Assembly: GCA_002842935.1 (NCBI GenBank)
Contig: PHEM01000159.1
Coordinates: 1-7,235, forward strand
Reading direction: 5' to 3'
Length of the DNA stretch: 7,235 nt
Origin: Alphaproteobacteria bacterium HGW-Alphaproteobacteria-13
Lineage (GTDB): Bacteria > Pseudomonadota > Alphaproteobacteria > Sphingomonadales > Sphingomonadaceae
A model generated the notes under the pieces. The model was not told the origin of the DNA, did no database searches, and saw only the letters and a program-made list of their open reading frames with translations. Of the stretch, positions 1 through 6,791 are shown one piece after another. Each line of letters begins with the position of its first letter. The first letter of the stretch is position 1. The position numbers were made by a program, and so were the translations under genes.

Positions 1-14
1 TTCCCCTCTCCCAA

Positions 15-38
15 CCCTCTCCCCTGAAGGGGAGAGGG
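15..38 (+). repeat. Perfect 10-bp hairpin just upstream of uvrC
   Basis: CCCTCTCCCC (15-24), loop TGAA (25-28) and GGGGAGAGGG (29-38) form a perfect 10-bp stem. A second copy of CCCTCTCCC at 4-12 can pair with the same right arm, giving two alternative folds. The stem is followed by CTATATC rather than a T-run, so it is not a classical intrinsic terminator. Similar CCCTCTCCC palindromes are, from memory, widespread intergenic repeats in proteobacteria. It may end the transcript of a gene left of the window, or lie in the uvrC leader. The right arm is also the strongest Shine-Dalgarno-like sequence before the ATG at 51, so folding would hide it. Confidence 0.7.
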
Positions 39-50
39 CTATATCGCCCT

Positions 51-2021
51 ATGGCGACCCGCGCCCCCATCGCCTACATGGAGACTATGGCTCGCCCCAA
101 CGCCCCCGACCGGTTCAATGAAGAGAAGGCCACCTATGTCGTTCGCGGCGAGGGGGAAGGGGCGGACAAGCCCGACCTGACGCGCGGCGCCGAGGCGATC
201 CGCTCGGTCGTCCGCAAATTGCCCGTCCGGCCCGGCGTGTACCGGATGCTCGATGCGCGTGGCGACGTGCTCTATGTGGGGAAGGCGCGGGCGCTGAAGA
301 ACCGCGTCGCCAATTACACGCAGGTCGCGCGCCTGCCGCAGCGGCTTCAGCGCATGGTCGCGCAGACGCGGGCGATGGAGATCGTCACCACCAGCAGCGA
401 GGCCGAGGCGCTGTTGCTCGAGGCGCAGCTGATCAAGCGCTATCGGCCGCCCTACAACGTCCTGCTGCGCGACGATAAGAGCTTTCCCTTCATCCTGCTG
501 CGCATGGACCATGATTTCCCGCGCGTGCAGAAGCATCGCGGCGCGCGGCGCGCCAAGGGGCGCTATTATGGGCCGTTCGCCAGCGCGGGTTCCGTGAACC
601 GCACGCTCAACGCGCTGCAAAAGACCTTTCTGCTGCGAAGCTGCACCGACAGTTTCTTCGCCAACCGGTCGCGCCCCTGCCTGCTCTATCAGATTCGCCG
701 CTGTTCGGCGCCGTGCGTCGGGCGGATCGGCAAGGAGGACTATGCCGGGCTGGTGAACGATGCGCAGGATTTCCTCGAAGGCCGCTCGACGGCCGTCCAG
801 AAGCGGCTCGGCGACGCGATGACCAGGGCGGCGGACGCGATGGATTATGAGCTGGCCGCGGTGCTGCGCGATCGGCTCAAGTCGCTGACTTTCATCCAGG
901 GCAGCCAGTCGGTCCATGCCGACGGGCTGGGCGACGCCGATGTGTTCGCGCTGGCGGCGAAGGGCGGGCAGATCTGTGTCGCGGGCTTCTTCATCCGGGG
1001 CGGTCAGAATTGGGGGCATCGCAGCTTCTTCCCCGCGCATATCGCCGGCGTGCCGGAGCCGGAGGTGCTCGCGAGCTTCCTGATGCAGTTCTACGAAGGC
1101 GTGCCGCCGCCGAAGCTGATCCTCGTCGACCGCGAGCCGGAGGAATGCGCGCTGCTTGCCGAGGCGCTGAGCGAGACCGCCGGACGCAAGGTGGAGATCA
1201 GCGTCCCGCAGCGCGGCAACCGCCGCCGCCTGATAGAGCAGGCGATCCGCAACGCGGGCGAGGAACTCGACCGGCGGCTGGCCGAAAGCAGCAGCCAGGC
1301 GAAGCTGGGCCGCGAACTGGCGGAGCTGTTCGACCTCGACGAAGCGCCGAAACGCATCGAAATCTATGACAACAGCCATATTCAGGGGACGAACGCGCTC
1401 GGCGCGATGGTCGTCGCGGGACCGGAAGGCTGGATCAAGGGCGCCTATCGCAAATTCAACATCAAGCGCACCGAGACGCGCCCCGGTGACGATTTCGCGA
1501 TGATGCGCGAAGTGTTCGAGCGCCGCTTCGCCCGCGCGATCGAGGAAGACCCGGAGCGGACGAAGGGCGAATGGCCCGACCTGGTGCTGATCGACGGCGG
1601 CAAGGGACAGGTGTCGGCGGCGGGCGCGGTGCTCGCCGAACTCGGCATCGACGATCTGCCTTATGTGGGCGTCGCCAAGGGACCGGACCGCAACGCGGGG
1701 CGCGAGACCTTCTATCTGCCCGACGGGCGCGAATTCACGCTGCCGCCGAACAACGCCGTGCTGTTCCATATCCAGCGGCTGCGCGACGAGGCGCACCGCT
1801 TCGCGATCGGCGCGCACCGGCAGAAAAGGGCGAAGGCGATGGGAAGCTCGCCGCTCGACGAAGTGCCGGGTATCGGTCCCGCGCGCAAGAAGGCGCTGTT
1901 GATGCATTTCGGCACCGCGCGCGCCGTGCGCGACGCGAGCCTGGAGGATTTGCGGCGCGCACCGGGCGTCAGCGCCGCCGTGGCGCAGGCGGTCCATGAT
2001 TTCTATCATCCGGAAGGATAG
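51..2021 (+). CDS. uvrC: UvrABC system endonuclease subunit UvrC
   Basis: Cytoplasmic endonuclease of nucleotide excision repair. UvrB at a lesion recruits it, and it cuts the damaged strand on both sides. Numbering is from the ATG at 51 (656 aa, near the family's roughly 610-650). The GIY-YIG nuclease is at about 60-135 (GVY 62-64, YVG 75-77). Four cysteines (198, 210, 218, 222) match the iron-sulfur ligand pattern of UvrC. A UVR helix pair that binds UvrB is at about 250-283. The RNase H-like nuclease carries DNSH 440-443, GDD 479-481, IDGG 514-517 and His582. A C-terminal helix-hairpin-helix DNA-binding pair is at about 600-652 (VPGIGPARKKAL). Every expected catalytic element is present. 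In-frame ATGs at 78 and 87 are alternative starts. The one at 87 gives MARPNAPDRF and looks like my memory of sphingomonad UvrC, but its GGAG lies only 3 nt away. The thioesterase gene follows after 15 bp. Confidence 0.97.
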   Translation: MATRAPIAYMETMARPNAPDRFNEEKATYVVRGEGEGADKPDLTRGAEAIRSVVRKLPVRPGVYRMLDARGDVLYVGKARALKNRVANYTQVARLPQRLQRMVAQTRAMEIVTTSSEAEALLLEAQLIKRYRPPYNVLLRDDKSFPFILLRMDHDFPRVQKHRGARRAKGRYYGPFASAGSVNRTLNALQKTFLLRSCTDSFFANRSRPCLLYQIRRCSAPCVGRIGKEDYAGLVNDAQDFLEGRSTAVQKRLGDAMTRAADAMDYELAAVLRDRLKSLTFIQGSQSVHADGLGDADVFALAAKGGQICVAGFFIRGGQNWGHRSFFPAHIAGVPEPEVLASFLMQFYEGVPPPKLILVDREPEECALLAEALSETAGRKVEISVPQRGNRRRLIEQAIRNAGEELDRRLAESSSQAKLGRELAELFDLDEAPKRIEIYDNSHIQGTNALGAMVVAGPEGWIKGAYRKFNIKRTETRPGDDFAMMREVFERRFARAIEEDPERTKGEWPDLVLIDGGKGQVSAAGAVLAELGIDDLPYVGVAKGPDRNAGRETFYLPDGREFTLPPNNAVLFHIQRLRDEAHRFAIGAHRQKRAKAMGSSPLDEVPGIGPARKKALLMHFGTARAVRDASLEDLRRAPGVSAAVAQAVHDFYHPEG

Positions 2022-2023
2022 GG

Positions 2024-2030
2024 GAGAGGA
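2024..2030 (+). promoter_or_regulatory. Ribosome binding site of the thioesterase gene
   Basis: GAGAGGA lies 6 nt before the ATG at 2037, in the 15-bp gap after the uvrC stop. It is a good Shine-Dalgarno match and supports this start. The short gap suggests one transcript with uvrC. Confidence 0.7.
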
Positions 2031-2036
2031 CAGGAT

Positions 2037-2429
2037 ATGGATTTTGCCGCGATGATGCCGCTGGCGGGAATGCTGGGCGTGGAGATCGACAAGGCAGGCA
2101 AGGACGGCGTGGCGGGCCGCCTGCCCGTGCGCGCGGACATCTGCACCGCCGGGCATATCGTCCATGGCGGCGCGATCATGGCCTTTGCCGATTGCCTTGG
2201 CGCGGTGGGCGCTTTCCTGACGCTGCCGCAGGGCGCGAGCGGAACGACGACGATCGAGAGCAAGACCAATTTCCTCGGTGCCGGGCCGGAAGGATCGGTG
2301 CTGGTCGGCGAGGCGACGCCTGTAAAAATCGGCAAGCGCCTGTCGGTGTGGCAGACACGCATCCGCACCGAGGCGGGCGAGGAGGTCGCGCTCGTCACGC
2401 AGACGCAGATGGTGCTTTGGCCGGCCTGA
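2037..2429 (+). CDS. PaaI-type hotdog-fold thioesterase
   Basis: Small single-domain hotdog protein (130 aa), expected to hydrolyse acyl-CoA or aryl-CoA thioesters in the cytoplasm as a homotetramer, as PaaI and YbgC-like relatives do. The signature is HIVHGGAIMAFAD: HGG at 43-45 opens the central helix and Asp52 sits where PaaI-family enzymes keep their catalytic acid. TIESKTNFL (72-80) begins the beta-sheet, and the rest fits the family length. There is no signal peptide or membrane segment. The natural substrate cannot be read from the sequence, and the neighbours (uvrC, recO) give no metabolic clue. The gene begins 15 bp after uvrC, and its last 13 bp overlap recO, so the three are probably co-transcribed. 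A phenylacetate-specific PaaI role is unlikely because no paa genes are nearby. Confidence 0.88.
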   Translation: MDFAAMMPLAGMLGVEIDKAGKDGVAGRLPVRADICTAGHIVHGGAIMAFADCLGAVGAFLTLPQGASGTTTIESKTNFLGAGPEGSVLVGEATPVKIGKRLSVWQTRIRTEAGEEVALVTQTQMVLWPA

Positions 2430-3172
2430 CGACCGAGGCGATCGTCTGCGCGGTCCGCGCGCATGGCGAGCATGGCGCGATCCTGCGCGCGCTGACGCGC
2501 GAAGCAGGGCTGGTCGCGGGCTATGTGCGCGGCGGGCGGTCGCGGCGGCTGCGGCCGATCCTGATCCCCGGCAATCGCGTCGCGCTGGAACTTCGCGCCC
2601 GCACCGAGGAGCAATTGGCGAGCGCGACGGCGGAACTGCTGACCAGCCGCGCCCCCTTGCTCGCCGAGCCGCTGCCCGCCGCCGCGATCGATTGGGCGAC
2701 CAGCCTGACGGCGGCGACGCTGCCTGAGGGGCTGCCCTATCCGGCGCTGTACGCCGCGCTGTCGGCGCTGCTCGACGCGATCGCGGTCGCCCCGGCGGCG
2801 CGGCAATGGGCGGCGGCGCTCGCGCGCTATGAACTGTTGTTGCTGGCCGAGCTGGGTTTCGGACTGGACCTCGACGAATGCGTGGCGACGGGGGCGGCGG
2901 CTGGTCTGGCGTTCGTCAGTCCGAAATCGGGAGGAGCCGTCAGCGCCGCCGCCGCCGCGGGATATGAAGCCCGGCTCTTTCGCCTGCCGCCGTTCCTGCG
3001 CGGCGCGGATGCCGATCCGCCGCTGGCCGATGCCTTGGCGGGGTTGACGATCACGGGGCATTTTCTGGGCCGCGACCTGCTCGACGAACGAAACCGGGAC
3101 CTGGCGGGGACGCGAGAAAGATTGGTGGGGCGGCTCAAGAGGGCGGTTGCGCGAGCGAGCGGCGCTGCTTAG
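2417..3172 (+). CDS. recO: DNA repair protein RecO
   Basis: RecO binds single-stranded DNA and, with RecR and RecF, loads RecA onto SSB-coated gaps. The frame gives 251 aa from the TTG at 2417, matching the family length. The N-terminus (MAGLTTEAIVCAVRAHGEHG) is the start of the RecO OB-fold (about 1-80, with YVRGGRSRRLRPILIPGNRV). A helical domain follows (about 100-145), then the RecO-typical region LLLAELGFGLDLDECVATGA (141-160) and FVSPKSGGAV (166-175). Only one cysteine (155) is seen there, so the CxxC zinc module of some RecO proteins is absent. TTG is chosen because no ATG or GTG lies near the expected N-terminus in this frame; the nearest upstream ATG (2192) would add unrelated thioesterase shadow sequence. 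No strong ribosome-binding site is visible, so translation is probably coupled to the thioesterase gene, which it overlaps by 13 bp. Confidence 0.92.
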   Translation: MAGLTTEAIVCAVRAHGEHGAILRALTREAGLVAGYVRGGRSRRLRPILIPGNRVALELRARTEEQLASATAELLTSRAPLLAEPLPAAAIDWATSLTAATLPEGLPYPALYAALSALLDAIAVAPAARQWAAALARYELLLLAELGFGLDLDECVATGAAAGLAFVSPKSGGAVSAAAAAGYEARLFRLPPFLRGADADPPLADALAGLTITGHFLGRDLLDERNRDLAGTRERLVGRLKRAVARASGAA

Positions 3173-3207
3173 AGGGGCAACGTCAAACCAAGACCTTCCG
3201 CCCCATG

Positions 3208-3297
3208 TCGTTCGTGCTGAGCTTGTCGAAGCACCGTCCTTTTTCCTGACGGCGCCCAAGACAAAGAACAGCCCTTCGACAAGCTCAGGGCGAACGG
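3208..3297. repeat. REPIN: inverted pair of REP-like palindromes, copy 1
   Basis: Two 35-bp arms (3208-3242 and 3263-3297) are inverted copies with 28 of 35 positions matching, around a 20-nt spacer. Each contains a perfect 15-bp core, CTGAGCTTGTCGAAG (3217-3231) and its complement (3274-3288). Each arm is also a small palindrome: GTGCT/AGCAC (3214-3218 with 3230-3234) on the left, GCCCT/AGGGC (3271-3275 with 3287-3291) on the right. That is the architecture of a REPIN, a pair of inverted REPs moved in trans by a RAYT (TnpA_REP) transposase. No such gene is in the window. The element fills most of the 3173-3324 gap, where I see no gene and no convincing promoter. It ends 12 bp before the leuB ribosome-binding site. 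Confidence 0.85.
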
Positions 3298-3309
3298 AGC
3301 TTTTTGGAC

Positions 3310-3317
3310 GGGAAAGG
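3310..3317 (+). promoter_or_regulatory. Ribosome binding site deciding the leuB TTG start
   Basis: GGGAAAGG lies 7 nt before the TTG at 3325, the spacing expected for a purine-rich Shine-Dalgarno site. It favours 3325 over the in-frame TTG at 3304, which has only repeat sequence upstream. Confidence 0.65.
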
Positions 3318-3324
3318 CAAAGCG

Positions 3325-4371
3325 TTGAATATCCTGCTGCTCGCCGGTGACGGCATCGGTCCCGAAATCATGGCGGAGACCGAGAAGGTGCTGGCGGCGC
3401 TGGCGCTGCCCGTGACGCTGGACCGGGCGCTGGTCGGCGGCGCGGCCTATGCGGCGACGGGCCATCCGCTGCCGCCCGAAACGCTGGCGAAGGCCAAGGC
3501 GGCGGACGGTATATTGTTCGGCGCGGTCGGCGATGCGCGCTTCGATGCGGTTGAACGGCATTTGCGTCCCGAACAGGCGATCCTGGGCCTGCGCGCCGAA
3601 CTGGGACTGTTCGCCAATCTGCGGCCCGCGAAGCTGTTTGCCGGACTCGAGGACGCCTCGGCGCTGCGCCCCGAAGTCGCCTCCGCCATCGATTTGCTGA
3701 TCGTCCGCGAACTCAACGGCGATGTCTATTTCGGCGAGAAGGGCACGCGCACCACCGCCGGCGGCGAGCGCGAGGGGTATGACATCATGTCCTACAGCGA
3801 AAGCGAGGTGCGGCGTATCGCCCATGTCGCCTTCCGCGCCGCGCAGGGCCGCCGGAAACGGCTGTGCTCGGTCGACAAGGCCAATGTCCTCGAGACATCG
3901 CAACTGTGGCGCGACGTGGTGATCGAAGTCGCGCGGGATTATCCCGATGTCGAGCTGAGCCATATGTATGTGGACAATGCCGCGATGCAGCTCGTCCGCA
4001 ATCCCGGCCAGTTCGATGTCGTCGTGACGGGCAATCTGTTCGGCGATATCTTGTCCGACCAGGCGTCGATGTGCGTCGGCTCGATCGGCCTGCTCGCCTC
4101 GGCCTCGCTGGGGGCGGGGACGCAGGGGCTGTACGAGCCGATCCACGGCAGCGCCCCCGACATCACGGGCAAGGGCATCGCCAATCCGCTGGCGATGATC
4201 CTGTCGCTCGCCATGCTGCTGCGCCATTCTGGCGGCGACGAGGCGAGCGCGGCGCGGATCGAGGGCGCGGTGGCCAGAGTGCTGGCCGACGGCTGCCGCG
4301 GCGCGGACCTTGGCGGCGACATGGGGACGGCGGCGCTCGGCGATGCGGTCGTCGCGGCTTTGAAGGCATAG
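3325..4371 (+). CDS. leuB: 3-Isopropylmalate dehydrogenase
   Basis: LeuB oxidises and decarboxylates (2R,3S)-3-isopropylmalate with NAD+ to 2-oxoisocaproate, the third dedicated step of leucine synthesis; it is a cytoplasmic homodimer. The 348-aa product opens MNILLLAGDGIGPEI, the family N-terminus. Substrate-binding arginines are visible in LRAELGLFANLRP (R90, R100) and IVREL (R128). Tyr136 (YFGEKG), Lys185 (SVDKANVLE), Asp217 (YVDNAAMQL), Asp241 and Asp245 (GNLFGDILSD) are the catalytic and metal-binding set. The adenine-binding loop is at 274-287 (HGSAPDITGKGIAN). The leucine motif LGLRxELGLFANLRP separates it from isocitrate and tartrate dehydrogenases. The start must be TTG, because the first in-frame ATG (3370) lies after GDGIGPE. 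A TTG at 3304 would add seven residues. metZ follows after 4 bp. Confidence 0.96.
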   Translation: MNILLLAGDGIGPEIMAETEKVLAALALPVTLDRALVGGAAYAATGHPLPPETLAKAKAADGILFGAVGDARFDAVERHLRPEQAILGLRAELGLFANLRPAKLFAGLEDASALRPEVASAIDLLIVRELNGDVYFGEKGTRTTAGGEREGYDIMSYSESEVRRIAHVAFRAAQGRRKRLCSVDKANVLETSQLWRDVVIEVARDYPDVELSHMYVDNAAMQLVRNPGQFDVVVTGNLFGDILSDQASMCVGSIGLLASASLGAGTQGLYEPIHGSAPDITGKGIANPLAMILSLAMLLRHSGGDEASAARIEGAVARVLADGCRGADLGGDMGTAALGDAVVAALKA

Positions 4372-4375
4372 ACAG

Positions 4376-5584
4376 ATGAAAAAAACCACGGGTTTCGATC
4401 GCAATCAGACGCGCCAATGGCACCCCGCGACGCAGGCCGTGCGCGGCGGCACCTGGCGCAGCGAGCAGGGAGAGACGTCCGAAGCGCTCTTCCTGACCTC
4501 CGGCTATACCTATGACAGCGCGGAGAGCGTCGCGGCGCGCTTTGCGGGCGAAGAGGTCGGCATGACCTATTCGCGGCTCCAGAACCCGACCGTCGCGATG
4601 CTGGAAGAGCGGATCGCGCTGATGGAGGGGGCGGAGGCTTGCCGCGCCCAGGCATCGGGCATGGCGGCGATGACGACTGCGCTGCTGTGCCAGCTGTCGG
4701 CGGGCGACCATATCGTTGCGGCCAAGGCGGCGTTCGGGTCGTGCCGCTGGCTCGTCGAGACGCTGTGTCCGCGTTTCGGGATCGAATCGACCGTGATCGA
4801 CGGCCGCGACAATGATGCGTGGGAAAAGGCGATCCGCCCGAACACCAAGGTCTTCTTCTTCGAAACCCCCGCCAATCCGACGCTCGACATCGTCGACATC
4901 CGGCATGTCTGCGCCGTCGCCAGGGCGCATGGCATCACCAGCGTCGTCGACAATGCCTTCGCGACCGCCGTGCTGCAAAGGCCGCTGGAATATGGCGCCG
5001 ATGTCGTCGCCTATTCGGCGACCAAGCTGATGGACGGACAGGGGCGCGTGCTGGCGGGGGCGGTCTGCGGGACGGAGAAATTCATCAACGAGGTGCTGCT
5101 GCCGTTCCAGCGCAACACCGGGCCGAACCTGTCGCCTTTCAACGCCTGGGTGGTGCTGAAGGGGCTGGAGACGCTCGACCTGCGCGCGCGGCGCCAGTCG
5201 GACAATGCGCTGGCGGTCGGCCGGGCGATCGAGGGGCGTGTCGCGCGGATGCTGCATCCGGGGCTTCCCAGCCATCCGCAGCATGATCTGGCAAAGGGCC
5301 AGATGGACGCGTGCGGACCGATCTTCTCCTTCATCCTGGACGGCGGGCGGCCGCAGGCGATGGCGTTCCTCAACGCGCTCGAACTCGTCGATATCAGCAA
5401 CAATATCGGCGATTCGCGCAGCCTTTGCTGCCATCCGGCCTCCACCACCCATTATGGCGTCAGCGCCGACGCGCGCGCCGACATGGGGGTCGAGGAAGGG
5501 ATGCTGCGCATCAATATCGGGCTGGAGGATCCGCGCGATATCATCGCCGATCTGGAGCAGGCATTGACCCGCGTGGGGCTTTGA
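4376..5584 (+). CDS. metZ: O-succinylhomoserine sulfhydrylase (MetZ)
   Basis: PLP enzyme that joins O-succinylhomoserine and sulfide to form homocysteine, the direct-sulfhydrylation route to methionine. The 402-aa product fits the Cys/Met-metabolism PLP family. YSRLQNP (65-71) holds the Tyr and Arg that bind the phosphate of the neighbouring subunit's cofactor. QASGMAAMT (92-100) is the phosphate-binding loop. FETPANPTL (162-170) and VDNAF (191-195, Asp192 to the PLP nitrogen) precede the Schiff-base Lys217 in AYSATKLMDGQGRVLAG. That last wording is typical of MetZ rather than MetB or MetC, but an O-acetylhomoserine substrate or cystathionine gamma-synthase activity cannot be excluded from sequence alone. 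The start at ATG 4376 lies 4 bp after the leuB stop, so no metZ-specific leader exists; GAAGG (4362-4366) is a plausible ribosome-binding site. apaG follows after 17 bp. Confidence 0.92.
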   Translation: MKKTTGFDRNQTRQWHPATQAVRGGTWRSEQGETSEALFLTSGYTYDSAESVAARFAGEEVGMTYSRLQNPTVAMLEERIALMEGAEACRAQASGMAAMTTALLCQLSAGDHIVAAKAAFGSCRWLVETLCPRFGIESTVIDGRDNDAWEKAIRPNTKVFFFETPANPTLDIVDIRHVCAVARAHGITSVVDNAFATAVLQRPLEYGADVVAYSATKLMDGQGRVLAGAVCGTEKFINEVLLPFQRNTGPNLSPFNAWVVLKGLETLDLRARRQSDNALAVGRAIEGRVARMLHPGLPSHPQHDLAKGQMDACGPIFSFILDGGRPQAMAFLNALELVDISNNIGDSRSLCCHPASTTHYGVSADARADMGVEEGMLRINIGLEDPRDIIADLEQALTRVGL

Positions 5585-5601
5585 GCGATTCTGGGCGCGT
5601 G

Positions 5602-6003
5602 ATGATCGACTCCTTTTTCCCCTATGCGGCGGCGACCGGGCCGATCACGGTGCGCGTGGCGGTCAGCTATCTGCCCGAACAGTCGCATCCCGCGCTGGGG
5701 CGCTGGTTCTGGGCCTATCATATTCGCATCGAGAATCACGGTGACGTCGCCGCCCGGCTGATCAGCCGCCAGTGGCGGATCAGCGACGCGCGCGGCCAGG
5801 TCAGCGATGTCGAGGGCGAAGGCGTCGTCGGCGAACAGCCGCTGATCCAGCCCGGCGGCGCCTATGACTATGTGTCCGGCTGCCCCTTGCCGACGGCGGA
5901 AGGGTCGATGGTCGGCAGCTATGCGATGGAGATGGGCGACGGGTCGCACATGCTCGTCGCCATTCCGCATTTTCCGCTCGTGGCGCCCGCGACGGCGTCA
6001 TGA
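5602..6003 (+). CDS. apaG: ApaG domain protein
   Basis: ApaG is a small single-domain beta-sandwich protein of about 125-135 aa; this one has 133. Its biochemical role is unsettled. It was named beside apaH in enterobacteria, has been linked to pyrophosphate or nucleotide binding and to magnesium/cobalt resistance, and the same fold occurs in eukaryotic F-box and PolDIP2 proteins. Family features are clear: FWAYHIRIENHG (36-47), SRQWRISD (55-62), the glycine-rich GEGVVGEQPLIQPGGAY (72-88), and SGCPLPTAEGSMVGSY (92-107), ending HFPL. The ATG at 5602 is used; the GTG at 5599 directly before it is an equal alternative, and no strong ribosome-binding site distinguishes them. No apaH is present. 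The gene lies 17 bp after metZ, and its stop overlaps the start of the LysR gene (ATGA), so it is inside the amino-acid operon. Confidence 0.93.
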   Translation: MIDSFFPYAAATGPITVRVAVSYLPEQSHPALGRWFWAYHIRIENHGDVAARLISRQWRISDARGQVSDVEGEGVVGEQPLIQPGGAYDYVSGCPLPTAEGSMVGSYAMEMGDGSHMLVAIPHFPLVAPATAS

Positions 6004-6791
6004 AGCGCACGCACCTGCCCTTGAACGCGCTACGCGTCTTCGACGCGGCTGCCCGGCACCTGAGCTTCACGCGCGCGGCCGACGAACTGGCGGTGACGCC
6101 CGCCGCCGTCGGGCAGCAGATCCGCGCGCTGGAGGATATGCTGGGCGTCGTGCTGTTCCGCCGCACGCCCAAGGGGCTGGAACTGACGGGCGAGGCGGAG
6201 GCCGGGCTGGACGCGCTGCGCCAGGGCTTCCTGCAATTCGAAGAGTCCGTGCGCGCGATGCAGGCCGGGCAGTCGTCGCAGTCGCTGACGATCGCGGCGC
6301 CGCGCGACCTGACCGCCAAATGGCTCGCGCCGCGCCTCGCGCGCTATAGCCGGCAGGTGCCCGACATCCGCTTCACGCTGGTGTCCGCCGACGCCGGGAT
6401 CGACTTCACGGAGGCCAATCTCGACCTTGCCATCTTCTGGGCCGACAGCGCGGGCGAGCATGAGGGCGTGCCGCTGGCCGAGGCCATGATGGTGACGGTC
6501 GCGGGTCCGGACAGCGACAGCGCGACGCATATCGCCTGGCCTGGCTGCCCGGTCGCCGATGGCGAACCCGCGCTACGGCTGGGCGACGCCGGGCTGGCGA
6601 TCGACGCCGCCGCGAACGGCCTGGGCCGCGCGCATGTCCCGGCGATGCTGGCGGAGGCTGATCTGGCGGCAGGCCGCGTGCGCCAGTTGGGCGAGGCGGT
6701 TCCGGCCAAGCGCGGCTATTGGCTCGTCGCGCCGCTGCCGCAATGGCGGCAGGCGAAGGTCAAGGCGCTGGTGGCGGCCTTGACGGCGTAA
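6000..6791 (+). CDS. Compact GcvA-like LysR-family transcriptional regulator
   Basis: DNA-binding regulator of 263 aa. The winged helix-turn-helix covers about 6-65: LNALRVFDAAARHLSFTRAADELAVTPAAVGQQIRALEDMLGVVLFRR is the standard LysR N-terminus, and PLNALRVF resembles GcvA-type members. A linker helix follows (about 66-92), then the effector-binding domain from LTIAAPRDLTAKWLAPRLARY (96 on). The domain is short. By memory of GcvA-type proteins, the stretch between the first crossover strand (about 160) and GLAIDAAANGLGRAHVPAMLAEADLAAGRV (198-227) is about 35 residues shorter than usual, although the frame is intact and the C-terminal strand is present. Its start overlaps the apaG stop by 4 bp (ATGA), so it is translationally coupled and co-directional rather than divergent from a target. 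Its effector and targets are unknown; the leuB-metZ operon itself is one possibility. Confidence 0.9.
   Translation: MKRTHLPLNALRVFDAAARHLSFTRAADELAVTPAAVGQQIRALEDMLGVVLFRRTPKGLELTGEAEAGLDALRQGFLQFEESVRAMQAGQSSQSLTIAAPRDLTAKWLAPRLARYSRQVPDIRFTLVSADAGIDFTEANLDLAIFWADSAGEHEGVPLAEAMMVTVAGPDSDSATHIAWPGCPVADGEPALRLGDAGLAIDAAANGLGRAHVPAMLAEADLAAGRVRQLGEAVPAKRGYWLVAPLPQWRQAKVKALVAALTA

Noticed and set aside
39..2165. A 708-codon reverse-strand open frame opposite uvrC
   Set aside because: It is arginine-, alanine- and histidine-rich with no recognisable domain, and it mirrors a clear uvrC. Long antisense frames are expected in GC-rich DNA with strong third-position bias.
2192..3172. RecO extended upstream to the ATG at 2192
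   Set aside because: The extra 75 residues are an out-of-frame reading of the thioesterase gene, rich in Arg and Asp. RecO homology begins right at the TTG at 2417.
3263..3305. Intrinsic terminator for recO using the REPIN right arm and the T-run at 3301-3305
   Set aside because: The T-run is only 5 nt and is separated from the stem by 3 nt, and the stem is interrupted. Termination is possible but not supported.
3173..3324. SAM-type riboswitch upstream of the leuB-metZ operon
   Set aside because: The sequence is explained by the REPIN arms, and I could not match any conserved SAM-aptamer core to it.
3147..3350. Small forward frame across the recO-leuB gap as a leucine leader peptide
   Set aside because: It is not leucine-rich, begins inside recO, ends inside leuB, and mostly translates the REPIN. 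No leucine-codon run or attenuator stem pair was found.
2006..5452. Long reverse-strand frames opposite recO, leuB and metZ (2006-3259, 3169-4404, 4163-5452)
   Set aside because: They have the same low-complexity composition, no family motifs, overlap one another, and oppose well-supported genes. They are shadows.
6000..6791. lysR as a frameshifted pseudogene
   Set aside because: The frame is continuous from the helix-turn-helix to the C-terminal strand, and I could not see the missing lobe residues in another frame. A compact variant is the better reading.
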